Notes under the pieces: generated by a model
Database searches by the model: none
What the model was told of the DNA's origin: nothing
What the model saw: only the letters and a program-made list of their open reading frames with translations
Position numbers and translations under genes: made by a program
DNA from: an uncultured Saprospiraceae bacterium
GTDB lineage: Bacteria > Bacteroidota > Bacteroidia > Chitinophagales > Saprospiraceae
Reading direction: 5' to 3'
Assembly (NCBI GenBank): GCA_938015595.1
Contig: CALLPI010000008.1
Location: forward strand, 186,001-250,000
DNA length: 64,000 nt
Shown: positions 44,274 through 52,755 of the stretch, one piece after another
How the letters are laid out: every line of letters starts with the position of its first letter
Numbering within the stretch: position 1 is the first letter of the stretch

Positions 44274-45362
44274 TCACGATACAGTGGTGGCAGTTTCGGC
44301 AGCTAGGGGTTTGGGATGGTAGTGGCGGTTGATGATGGGCAGCAAAATCAGGCTAGATAAGCCAATGAGCACGTTGGAGCCAATATTGACCGAGAAAAAC
44401 GAGATGTTCGCCCAAGAAAAGCCGTCGTCGCCGCTCACGCCGTAGATGCCCAAGGCTTGCTGTGCCATGAAGTGAAACGTACCCATGCCTGCTGGCGATG
44501 GTACCACCACGCCCCAAGAGCCAAACACAAACACTGTAAGGGCGGCGCGCCAGCCCAGGTGCGCCGTGGGGTCAAATGCCCAGAAGCAAAGTATTGTCAT
44601 GAGGAAGAACATGATCCAGATGTTGGCAGTAAGCAAGAGAAATAGGCCGGGGTTTTTGAGCTGGCGTACGGTGTTAATGCCTTGCCAAAAGCCTAGCGCC
44701 ATGCGCTGTACACGCTGAAAGACGGCGCTTCGCCCCAGCGGTTTGTGCAGCAAATACAATAGCAGCACTAGCCCTCCGCCCAGTAAGAGTGCCCACAGCG
44801 CCAGGTTGCCCGCGCCGCCGAGCCGCTCTTCCAGGCGCGCCTGCTGGTCAAAGAAGCCCCAGATCGGGCCAGCCTCCAGCACCAGGGCTAGCACCGTCAC
44901 AATGAGGATGCACAGCACATCCATGATGCGATCTACCACCACGGCACCCATGACCTTTTCTACCGGTATTTTTTCGTATTGCGCCAGGGTGGCAGCGCGT
45001 ACCACCTCGCCCAAGCGCGGAATGGCCAGGCTGGAAAAGTAGCCCAGCACCGTGGTCAGGAAGGTATTGATAAGCCGAGGGTGGGCGCCTAGCGAGTGCA
45101 GCAGCATATTGAGCCGCAGGGCGCGGCTGAGGTTGCTTATGGTAAAGGCTGCCAGTACCACGAGAATCCAGCCATAGTGTACACCTTTGAAGTCGTTGAC
45201 CACCTTACGGGCCAGGCTACACTGCTCAGCAGGAATGCCCTTGGTGGCGCAGTCGGCCTGAAAAGCAATATTCTGGCTGCGGTACACAAGATATAGGATG
45301 CCCAAGCCGATGCCAAGAAAAAACAAGAACTTTAGAAACTGAATCAGGTATGTGCGGTACAT
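44274..45362 (-). CDS. Lysylphosphatidylglycerol-synthase-type transmembrane protein (UPF0104/AglD)
   Basis: 362 residues from the ATG at 45362, with about eight membrane helices. Family signatures: NDFKGVHYGWILVVLAAFTISNLSRALRL in part (WILVVLAAFTISNLSRALR), TVLGYFSSLAIPRLGEVVRAATLAQYEKIP in part, and GSWGVVVPSPAGMGTFHFMA. It has no C-terminal LysX-like catalytic domain, so it is a stand-alone TM domain like flippases or AglD/MprF N-domain. A lipid or lipid-sugar transport role is likely but unproven. It is the first gene of the run with rfaE2 (about 6 nt to the next start) and the response regulator. Confidence 0.88.
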   Translation of the reverse strand: MYRTYLIQFLKFLFFLGIGLGILYLVYRSQNIAFQADCATKGIPAEQCSLARKVVNDFKGVHYGWILVVLAAFTISNLSRALRLNMLLHSLGAHPRLINTFLTTVLGYFSSLAIPRLGEVVRAATLAQYEKIPVEKVMGAVVVDRIMDVLCILIVTVLALVLEAGPIWGFFDQQARLEERLGGAGNLALWALLLGGGLVLLLYLLHKPLGRSAVFQRVQRMALGFWQGINTVRQLKNPGLFLLLTANIWIMFFLMTILCFWAFDPTAHLGWRAALTVFVFGSWGVVVPSPAGMGTFHFMAQQALGIYGVSGDDGFSWANISFFSVNIGSNVLIGLSSLILLPIINRHYHPKPLAAETATTVS

Positions 45363-45472
45363 GAGCAGACAGCAGTACTTGGAAGAAAATGCTTGCAGGT
45401 TTTGTCCATAATGCGTAGCCCTGCACGCAAACGCGACCACAAAGGAACGAAAAATGCGCCAAACGCAAGGGG

Positions 45473-46312
45473 TTAATAATTGCCTCTGGCCAGGTTCACT
45501 ATAAAGGCGCCCTGGAATCCTTTGCTCCTGAAGGCGCTCCGCGCTTTCTCAGCCTGCTCTTTGGAAGCGTACGGCCCAGCGATGTATTTGTAAAGTACGC
45601 CATCAAGCCCTGATCTTTCAATGCTGATCAAAACGTTCTTCACACCTTTGGCTTGCAGAGCTGCCACGCCAAGCAGCACGTTTTCCAAGTTGGAGTGGCT
45701 GGCCAATTGCACTCCCCAGCCCTGCTGTTCTGGCATGCGTAGTTCAATCTCGTACAAACCATAAGGGGCAAAATCCCGACCTGCGAGCTTGGCTTTAGCC
45801 GTATTTTCCTCGCGTGCCATACGCTCGCTCAAAGGACGTGCTTCATTGGAGTAGTTCTTGGGGGTAGAGGAGGTAGGCGGGGTAGATGAAGCAGTTGAGG
45901 AAGACGACGTAGGTAGGGTCGTAGATGACGTGGATGGCGTAGCGCTACCGGACTGGCTCATGAGTTCGACGCGTACCATGGCTTGCTGGCCCTGTGCAAT
46001 GCCCAGCCTTTTCGCGGCTTCTCCTGAGAGCTCAATGATCCTGCCGGATATGAAGGGGCCTTTGTCAATTACCCTGACAGTTGTGCTCCTTTTGTTTTCC
46101 AGATTAGTGACTTTGAGCACTGCGCCATAAGGGTGTACACCATGTGCGCACGTAAGCTCGAGTTTGCTGTATCGAACGCCATATTTGGTCACGCTGCCAT
46201 CAAACTCATCGCTGATGACACCAGCCAAGCCGTCCTGCTCTTTTTGAGCCTGTAAGGAACCAGCAAAAACGAAGTAAAAAAAAGCAAGTACAAGGTGGCG
46301 ATAGCAAGTCAT
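45473..46312 (-). CDS. RlpA-like protein with SPOR domain
   Basis: 279 residues from the ATG at 46312, with a signal peptide (VLAFFYFVFAGSLQAQ). In-frame codons continue to 46537 inside the upstream gene but have no signal character. The double-psi beta-barrel (~30-125) has GVHPYGAVLKVTNLENKRS and VRVIDKGPFISGRIIELS, with the catalytic Asp expected of RlpA lytic transglycosylases. A Ser/Thr/Pro-rich linker (~125-165) leads to a SPOR domain at ~195-279 (GVQLASHSNLENVLLG, YKYIAGPYASKEQAEKA). It cuts or binds denuded septal peptidoglycan. It starts 28 nt after the barrel-fusion gene and is the third gene of the sigma operon. Confidence 0.91.
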   Translation of the reverse strand: MTCYRHLVLAFFYFVFAGSLQAQKEQDGLAGVISDEFDGSVTKYGVRYSKLELTCAHGVHPYGAVLKVTNLENKRSTTVRVIDKGPFISGRIIELSGEAAKRLGIAQGQQAMVRVELMSQSGSATPSTSSTTLPTSSSSTASSTPPTSSTPKNYSNEARPLSERMAREENTAKAKLAGRDFAPYGLYEIELRMPEQQGWGVQLASHSNLENVLLGVAALQAKGVKNVLISIERSGLDGVLYKYIAGPYASKEQAEKARSAFRSKGFQGAFIVNLARGNY

Positions 46313-46340
46313 CGTGGGCTGTTTTTGATGTACGCACAAC

Positions 46341-47906
46341 CTACAACCTGACGCGCACACCACTGTACACGGAGAATGTGTGCAGGCGCTCGTTGTCAGG
46401 GCCAAGGCCATGCAATAGGTATAGGAAAGAGTAGTGGTAAGAAGGCTGCACAAAAAAACTCCAACCTCGCAGAAAGTGTCGCTCCAACCCAATGGAGGCT
46501 GTGGTGGTGAAGAAGGTATTGTCGGCAAAACCGCCACCCTGGAGCAATCCGCCGCTGAGATCCTTGTTTTTCAGGCCGGAGCGTTTTTCTACGCCGGGGT
46601 TTTCGAATGCAGCGGGGTCGGGGTTGAATTTGCTGCTGCGAAAAGCCTCCTGCCCGGCAATGGCAAAGTTGGATTCTAGTACAGTTTGCCCTGTAATGCC
46701 AATACCTGCATAGGTTCGCCAGCCGCGGCGGTTGGAAAGATCATAGCGGAAGGTAAGCGGAACCGCCACAATATTCATTTCTATATCCGTGATGCCCTCT
46801 CCAAAGAAACCTTTCGTGACGCTGCCAGTGAGGTAAAACACCCTACGGGCATGATATTGCTTGGCAGTGTAAATAATGCCCGTTTCCAATTCCCAGCGGC
46901 CTTTGCCCCAGGCCAGCCCCAAACCTCCACAATAGCCAGGCGAATAGGTTCTTCGGGCAGGCAATACAATGGGGTTGCGGTCGTCGGCAATGGCCTCCGG
47001 GGTAATGATATAGTTAACCTCTGGGCCGCCATACATACTCAGCATTAGGTGGCTTCCTTTGCGCAAAGGCAAAATCTTGCCGCCACCGAGGGTACTACCT
47101 CTGTACGGATTGCGCCATTCCTTTTCGGAGAAGTTGGCGGGAGATGGCAACAGCTGCATTTGCGCCAGCGCTTGTAACATGTCTTCCTGTGCGGTGTGGA
47201 GAGCGCGCACTTCTGCCGGCTGTTGGCTTGGCAGTAAGGCAATGTTATGTGCCGAGTTAGCAAACAGGGGTTCGGCAAGTACTTGACTGTCAACGTCTTT
47301 TAATGCTACATCAGGGCAAGATGCCGAAGCCAGCGCTCCATGCCAAAGGCTACGTAGGGCCGGCAACTGATGCAGTTTGGTCAAGGCCAAATTGTCGGTG
47401 TTGGGCCTACTTTGCGATGCCACATCAGAAATTGTAGTCTTTGGGGAGAACGCCACGCTACTGTCAGTTGGAGTGCCCGGAATCAAAGGAATGCCTTCGG
47501 AGGACACTTGCTCCACAGGCATGCCTGTGGGCGCATGAGCCAGCGATACATTTTCTGGCGCCGACGACCAGGGCGAGTGTGTGTCCACTAGCAGCAGAAT
47601 AAGTAAAAGTACGGCCAACTCCAGTATCTTAGTACTCAGAATGCGGCGCTCGCGCAGGTATATTTTGTCCAGACGAGTTACCAGAGAAGCCCAGTTTTGG
47701 CTAAGCCCTGCATCGTGCGTTTTGGGTGCCTTTCGGCGGATCAGCCTGTCAAAGGAAGCAGCTTCTTCCTCAGAAATGTTCTGCATCTCTGTAGCCAGCC
47801 GATCCCTCATCCACGCCCAGTCGGGTGCAGCATCGGGCAGTGGCGCGCCCTCCAACTTTCCCTTGATGATCCTGTCAAACGATTTATCCTTGTTAATGGT
47901 AGCCAT
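46341..47906 (-). CDS. Single-pass protein with duplicated N-terminal motif and C-terminal beta-barrel-like domain
   Basis: 521 residues. The N-terminal ~85 residues are cytosolic-looking and contain two copies of one motif: FDRIIKGKLEGAPLPDAAPD-W..M..RL at ~10-37 and FDRLIRRKAPKTHDAGLSQN-W..LVTRL at ~53-80. One hydrophobic helix follows (~91-107, ILELAVLLLILLLVDT). A low-complexity stretch leads to a C-terminal ~270-residue part with outer-membrane-barrel-like strands (MLSMYGGPEVNYIITPEA, YSPGYCGGLGLAWGKGRWEL, terminal YSGVRVRL). It overlaps the ECF sigma gene by 14 nt, so it is probably the anti-sigma or signal partner. A similar layout is seen in other Bacteroidota. Confidence 0.8.
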   Translation of the reverse strand: MATINKDKSFDRIIKGKLEGAPLPDAAPDWAWMRDRLATEMQNISEEEAASFDRLIRRKAPKTHDAGLSQNWASLVTRLDKIYLRERRILSTKILELAVLLLILLLVDTHSPWSSAPENVSLAHAPTGMPVEQVSSEGIPLIPGTPTDSSVAFSPKTTISDVASQSRPNTDNLALTKLHQLPALRSLWHGALASASCPDVALKDVDSQVLAEPLFANSAHNIALLPSQQPAEVRALHTAQEDMLQALAQMQLLPSPANFSEKEWRNPYRGSTLGGGKILPLRKGSHLMLSMYGGPEVNYIITPEAIADDRNPIVLPARRTYSPGYCGGLGLAWGKGRWELETGIIYTAKQYHARRVFYLTGSVTKGFFGEGITDIEMNIVAVPLTFRYDLSNRRGWRTYAGIGITGQTVLESNFAIAGQEAFRSSKFNPDPAAFENPGVEKRSGLKNKDLSGGLLQGGGFADNTFFTTTASIGLERHFLRGWSFFVQPSYHYSFLYLLHGLGPDNERLHTFSVYSGVRVRL

Positions 47907-48453
47907 ACTTTCCAGACGTTAAAATCTCTTTGAGTTTCTGACGCGCCTTCACCAAATTGGAACGAGAGGTGCTTTCTGTAATGGACAACATTTCGCCTAT
48001 TTCCTTGTGCGAGTAGCCTTCGATAACGTACAGGTTGAATACCGTTCGATACACTGGGGTGAGTTGTTGTATGGCATCGAGTATTTGCTTTTCAGAGCAT
48101 TGGCTCACCGCGTCGGCTTCCTCGTGGCTCAATTCAAAAACCGTCTCAATATCTTCTGTGCGCCGGCGCATGGATTTTCGGTAGTAATCAATGGCCGTGT
48201 TGACCATGATGCGCCGTATCCAGGCGGGCAGCGAAGTGTCTGGCTGATATCGGCTTATGTGGCGGAATACTTTGATAAACCCCTCGTGCAGGATATCTAG
48301 CGCGTCTTGCTCACTGCTGGCATAGCGCAGGCACAATGCCATCATGGAGCCGTAAAATTCTTCATACAGCAATTGCTGCGCCCACTGCTCACGGCGTGCA
48401 CAGGCCTTGATGAAATCCTGTTCTTCGTAGCCCAATGGCAACGAAATCTCCAT
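47893..48453 (-). CDS. ECF-type RNA polymerase sigma factor
   Basis: 186 residues. Region 2 at ~20-95 (ASSEQDALDILHEGFIKVFR, PAWIRRIMVNTAIDYYRKS) and region 4 at ~120-180 (IQQLTPVYRTVFNLYVIEGY, SHKEIGEMLSITESTSRSNL). It leads a three-gene run: the next gene overlaps by 14 nt and RlpA-SPOR follows. A near-perfect promoter sits just upstream (48473-48503). The linked membrane protein with a short cytosolic N-terminus is the likely anti-sigma factor, and the RlpA gene suggests a peptidoglycan signal. Confidence 0.94.
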   Translation of the reverse strand: MEISLPLGYEEQDFIKACARREQWAQQLLYEEFYGSMMALCLRYASSEQDALDILHEGFIKVFRHISRYQPDTSLPAWIRRIMVNTAIDYYRKSMRRRTEDIETVFELSHEEADAVSQCSEKQILDAIQQLTPVYRTVFNLYVIEGYSHKEIGEMLSITESTSRSNLVKARQKLKEILTSGKYGYH

Positions 48454-48472
48454 GTGCTCTCAAAGTTTGTAT

Positions 48473-48503
48473 CAAAGATAGACACTCTCTGTCGCTTTAG
48501 CAA
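48473..48503 (-). promoter_or_regulatory. Promoter of the ECF sigma operon
   Basis: On the minus strand: TTG (48503-48501), a 20-nt spacer, then TATCTTTG (48480-48473). This is a perfect match to TTG-N20-TAnnTTTG, the Bacteroidota housekeeping pattern. The start would be near 48467, giving a leader of about 14 nt before the ATG at 48453. Confidence 0.72.
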
Positions 48504-48732
48504 TAAGCAAATCAAAAAATTAATACCTCCCCGAGTTTGATTGTCATTCAATTAAGAACGATTGAGCCCACCTAAGTGCTGCTTTGGTAGTGCTCCTGTG
48601 CCTTGTTGTCATCTTGCATACATACAAGAGGGCAGAGGCTGTTTCTGCGCGGGGGTTCTTGCAAAGTGGGCAAGGAGTGCTGAGTGCTGCGAAGGCTGCT
48701 CACTGCTTGCCGCCAGTTTTAATGCGCTCTGC

Positions 48733-51700
48733 TCAAAACACCGCCCCTACGCTTGCCCTACCTACATGTACTACTTTAGCCATCCCCGTCTGACGCCCCT
48801 CGTAGCTGATACCTAGTTGCAGACTTTTGGCCAGGCGCCTATCCAGGCCTATGCTCCATAGCAAGTTGCGGCCGTTCTGCAGTCCGTTGAGCATGGCAAA
48901 CCCCACAGGTGTGTTGGTAGCGCCGCGAAAGTTCACCTGTATCCAAGACAAGCGGCTGCGCAATGCCCAGTCACCGGCCTTATTCCACAGGCTTTCCAGG
49001 GCCAACTCATGGCGGCGTGCTAGCTCGCCTTGCTCGATGAGCACGTTGCGGTCGCTTTGATACCGATACCGAAAGGTGAGTCGGAATTGCCTGGAGGGCA
49101 ACCAGTTGCACTGTGGCTCCGCCGAGAAAGTGGCAATGCGGAAGTCGCGGTTATCGAAAAACTCCGAATCGCTGAGGCGCGTCTGCCATATCAGCCCTGC
49201 CTGCCCGGTGAGCGCTTTGGACAGGTTGAGGCGGGTACGTACAAATTGCTCTTGTGTGCGGCGGTTTTCAAAACCGGTAGTTTGCAGGGTTTTATTCCAC
49301 AGGTCAGAATAGCCAACCTGCACATCCCACTTGGGGTGGGCGCGATTGAAAAACAGGATATGCCGTGCAGCAGCGTTGATGGCTACGAGCGCTGAGTCGG
49401 GGATGTTCCACTGCAGAGGGTTCCAGGCTTGTACGCCGGAAGTTGGCCGGGTGCGCCGCCCAGTTTGTACTGTGGACTGCAAGGCCAACTTGCTCAAAAA
49501 GCGCCGCACCCCCTGGGCATTGAACCACACCGCGCGAGGCTCTACTTGCAGGCTTTGTAATAGATTGGCGTAGTTGATGCGTACAAAGTCGTTGGTTAAG
49601 GTAGGTACGCGCACGAAGTCAGCCAGGTCGGAAAACGGGGCAGGCTCCATTTCGTTGGGCTGGATGATACCGTCGTTGTTGTACAGCGAATCAAGCCATA
49701 TATGCGTGCCCTCGCCCTGGCGTACGCGTACGTAGGTAAACTCCAGGCGAGGCTCCTGGCCAGAACCGATTTCGTAGGTGGTGTTAGAGCGCAGGGCGCC
49801 TTTCCATAAATTTAGGTTTAGGTCGGTGCGCCCTAGGAAGCTCTCCGCCGGTCTTTGGTTGGTCAGCGCGGTGTCTTGCACCTCTAGGCGGCGCCAGGTG
49901 AAGTTGCCAGCCCATTGCAAGGTGCGGCGCAGTTGACGGCTGCCTTGAAGGTTTAGTTCGGTAGCACGAGTATTGCGGGCAAAGTCCCTGCCAGCCGGGG
50001 CGTAGTCTTGCCGCCTTTGCCAATGCGCCCGCAGGGTGTAGGCGTCCTTACCTGCGGGGCTTTCTACAAAAGCACGATACAGGTCATAGAAAAAACTGTT
50101 GGCTACCAGTGTATCTGCCGGCGTGGCAGTGCGGCGTTCGTTGCGCTCGCGCTCGCCATATAAGCCAGTGCGCCATCCGCCCAGTTGGTCAAAACGATAA
50201 GCTGCCAATACGCGAGGCCTGAAAAAAACGGCGCGCTGCCCGGCAGTAGTAGCTTGTAATAGGCTGCCGTCGGCATCTACGTGCCAGCCACCCTGCTTAT
50301 ACAGTAGCCGAGTGACGTGGCGTACGCCCTGGTACAGGGAGTCGCGTACGAAAGCTGAAAAACCATACTGCCATGCCATATGCGCATGCTGCCGGAGCCC
50401 GATAATCACTTTAGCTAGGTGTTCGTTGGTCGGCTGCACTGCACCGATACCCTGGATGTCGGTCAGGCTCCAGTCGCGCAGAAACTCGGGGTCGCGGTAG
50501 GGGTTCAAGGCGCGAAACCGTCGTTGTACCCACTCGTAGGCAGCCTGAAGGTCGAGTTTCCAAGTGCTGGTATCAGCCAGTAGTTGTCGGCGTCGTCCCA
50601 GGGCCCAGGTATGGCGCAAAGAGGAGTAGATGGCGGCGCCATGATTGTCAGCGTCATCCAGGCGCGAAAAGCGGTTGAGGTCCAGCCGGCTGCTGGCCAC
50701 TTCAACTACTGCTACCGACTGCTGGGCAAAGCGATGCTCTACGCCCAGGGTGTGGAGCTGCTGCTGCTGGGGTGCGGTGAGTTGTATAAGCGGCTCGTAC
50801 TCGCCTTGTGGTAGGCAAGTTTGTGGGTCGGGGGCTACCCAGCGATAAACGCGCTCATTGGCTACCAGACTGGGGTCGAGCACATAATGCCCCCTGCTGG
50901 CGCCCACAAAAACAAAGCGCGCCGTGTAGCGGGCATTGGTCGGGTCGGTGCTAAACACCAGTACAGAATCTCGCTGACCACAGGTACTGAGCGTATCGGC
51001 AAGGCGGTACTGTGCCCGAAAAGGTACAAACTCTCCTATGGTATCAATGCTGGAACTGACGGCGAGGCGAAGATCGTCGCCGGCCAGGGCCAGGATGCGG
51101 CGCTGCTCGGGGGTAAGGGGGTTGAGGCCAGAAGATGAGCGGCTGTCTTGTTGGCTGAAGGTGTTGGTATACAGACGGGTGTTGCCGTGGCGATATTCCA
51201 GGTTGAAAGCGGCCAGGCTACGCAGATATCGCTGGTCGGCGTATTCAAACTCCACAATGATGCGGCTGTCTTTAGTGATAAGCCGGCGGCTGGTGAAGGT
51301 GATCTCGCCTCGATTGTAGTCTATGACGTAGTCGGTTTCAATGCCGCGCTCCATGAGTTGGCCGTCTAGCCATACTTTTTCTGTGCCGGCCAACACGATG
51401 ATGAAGGTCTCCCCGGCATTGCCACGCAAGCGGTACGGCCCCTGGTTGCCCTCTTGCTGCTGTATCTGATTGCGTGCAAACTGCCCCCTGGAAATAGCAA
51501 TGCTAGCGTTGCCCTGCCACACGCCTTTGCCTTTGTCGGGCGATTGCGCGTGAAACGACAGCCCCTGCAAGCGCTTGAAGTAGTTCATAAAATAGCTCTG
51601 CGGACGCATCAGGTCGTAGTCGCCAGCTATGAGGCGGTTCTTATCCTTGCTGATCTGAATGAACACGCGGTCGAACTCGCGCAACTGACGAGTATTGCCC

Positions 51701-52290
51701 TCGGGCTGGAGGGGGATGTTTTCGTCGGTGATGGCAGCGAGTATCTCCAGCCCATCGCCCAGCCTGCCAGCCATTTGGAGGTTGAGGCTGGAGTTGAGTA
51801 CCAGGTCCTGGCGATTGCCCAGCGAGATACCGCGCGTAAAGCTACCGTTGTAGCTGAGATTGCCGAAGTTGAGCGACTGCGAGGAGGCGCCTTGCGCGTA
51901 GGGGTTATACACTATGCCTTCCGCTCCAGAGCCAAGGCGTGACTGAGCTAGTACACTGCTGTCGATGCGAAACAAGGGCGCACTCATGCGGTAGGGCATC
52001 ACCCTGAACGCTACCCGTAGATGCAGGGTGGTGGTATCAGAACGGGCAAAGCAGATTTGATTGTCCACCACCTGAAATAATAAATGCGTTAGGCGTGAAC
52101 CGGTCTCTGCGTCCAGTACTGCCACCGAAGCAGGTATGACGGTGAGGCTGTCCAGGGTATAGCAACCGCTCTGCACGTCCAGTATTTTTGTGCGCTGGTT
52201 AGATAGCCAGGGCTGTGCTTGCACCACGGTAGCCAGGCAGATCAGGCCACCTGCCATCCAGCAAGCCAGGCCGTGTGGTGGTTTTCTCAT
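48733..52290 (-). CDS. Large predicted outer-membrane beta-barrel protein (SprA-like repeat region)
   Basis: 1185 residues from the ATG at 52290, with a signal peptide (LACWMAGGLICLATVVQAQ). Almost the whole protein is amphipathic beta-strand. Around residues 145-240 are segments I recall from SprA and related Bacteroidota proteins: YNGSFTRGISLGNRQDLVLN, SSLNLQMAGRLGDGLEILAA, ITDENIPLQPEGNTRQLREF, FDRVFIQISKDKNRLIAGDY. SprA is the large outer-membrane channel of the T9SS but is about twice as long, so this is not SprA itself. A big barrel or surface-exposed beta-repeat protein is likely. It is alone on its strand here; 279 nt separate it from the sigma operon promoter region. Confidence 0.8.
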   Translation of the reverse strand: MRKPPHGLACWMAGGLICLATVVQAQPWLSNQRTKILDVQSGCYTLDSLTVIPASVAVLDAETGSRLTHLLFQVVDNQICFARSDTTTLHLRVAFRVMPYRMSAPLFRIDSSVLAQSRLGSGAEGIVYNPYAQGASSQSLNFGNLSYNGSFTRGISLGNRQDLVLNSSLNLQMAGRLGDGLEILAAITDENIPLQPEGNTRQLREFDRVFIQISKDKNRLIAGDYDLMRPQSYFMNYFKRLQGLSFHAQSPDKGKGVWQGNASIAISRGQFARNQIQQQEGNQGPYRLRGNAGETFIIVLAGTEKVWLDGQLMERGIETDYVIDYNRGEITFTSRRLITKDSRIIVEFEYADQRYLRSLAAFNLEYRHGNTRLYTNTFSQQDSRSSSGLNPLTPEQRRILALAGDDLRLAVSSSIDTIGEFVPFRAQYRLADTLSTCGQRDSVLVFSTDPTNARYTARFVFVGASRGHYVLDPSLVANERVYRWVAPDPQTCLPQGEYEPLIQLTAPQQQQLHTLGVEHRFAQQSVAVVEVASSRLDLNRFSRLDDADNHGAAIYSSLRHTWALGRRRQLLADTSTWKLDLQAAYEWVQRRFRALNPYRDPEFLRDWSLTDIQGIGAVQPTNEHLAKVIIGLRQHAHMAWQYGFSAFVRDSLYQGVRHVTRLLYKQGGWHVDADGSLLQATTAGQRAVFFRPRVLAAYRFDQLGGWRTGLYGERERNERRTATPADTLVANSFFYDLYRAFVESPAGKDAYTLRAHWQRRQDYAPAGRDFARNTRATELNLQGSRQLRRTLQWAGNFTWRRLEVQDTALTNQRPAESFLGRTDLNLNLWKGALRSNTTYEIGSGQEPRLEFTYVRVRQGEGTHIWLDSLYNNDGIIQPNEMEPAPFSDLADFVRVPTLTNDFVRINYANLLQSLQVEPRAVWFNAQGVRRFLSKLALQSTVQTGRRTRPTSGVQAWNPLQWNIPDSALVAINAAARHILFFNRAHPKWDVQVGYSDLWNKTLQTTGFENRRTQEQFVRTRLNLSKALTGQAGLIWQTRLSDSEFFDNRDFRIATFSAEPQCNWLPSRQFRLTFRYRYQSDRNVLIEQGELARRHELALESLWNKAGDWALRSRLSWIQVNFRGATNTPVGFAMLNGLQNGRNLLWSIGLDRRLAKSLQLGISYEGRQTGMAKVVHVGRASVGAVF

Positions 52291-52755
52291 GGACGCGCAG
52301 CGCAAAACACTTTGGTGTTGCAAACGATAGAACTTTCGCCGAAGTATGATGAAAGGTAAAATTAGCTCCTGCTGTGAACAGAGCGATCTCGAGATTTTTT
52401 TTGCAAAAACTCAAGCTTACTGCCCGACAAGTAGCTGCTGAGCGTAGGGATGCCTGAGTGCTGGTTCAGCCTCATAGTTTCTTCCCTTTTTACTTAATGA
52501 TAAGTGATACTGCGCCTCCATTGCCCCTGTGCTGTTTTAAATCCTCTCTGCCCCCGCCTGCCATGCTCAATTTTCCACTCGCCCATTCCCTTCCATACCT
52601 AATAGCCTCTCAGATGCGGTAGCCATATACATAGAATGATGTCCTTCAGCTTTGTGCTGGCGGAGTACATCACCTGATTGAGCAGGCTTTCCAGTTGGCC
52701 GGCTAGTTGGCCTGTTCTACTTGTGTGCCAGGTAAACAGCGCCAGGTAGTGCACG
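52291..52755. other. 465-nt gap without a recognisable gene
   Basis: Between the start of the large barrel gene and the stop of the S41 protease gene. It contains pyrimidine-rich tracts, a run of eight T near 52393-52400 and two close copies of AGTTGGCC near 52693-52716. No ORF with convincing features, no tRNA arms and no clear promoter for the barrel gene is seen. Confidence 0.45.

Noticed and set aside
45858-46130. Short Val/Glu/Asp-rich plus frame opposite the Ser/Thr linker of RlpA.
   Set aside because: The repetitive look comes from the Ser/Thr-rich linker codons on the minus strand.
52693-52716. Two AGTTGGCC copies upstream of the S41 protease stop.
   Set aside because: Eight-base direct repeats this close are likely by chance, and nothing else supports an attachment site.
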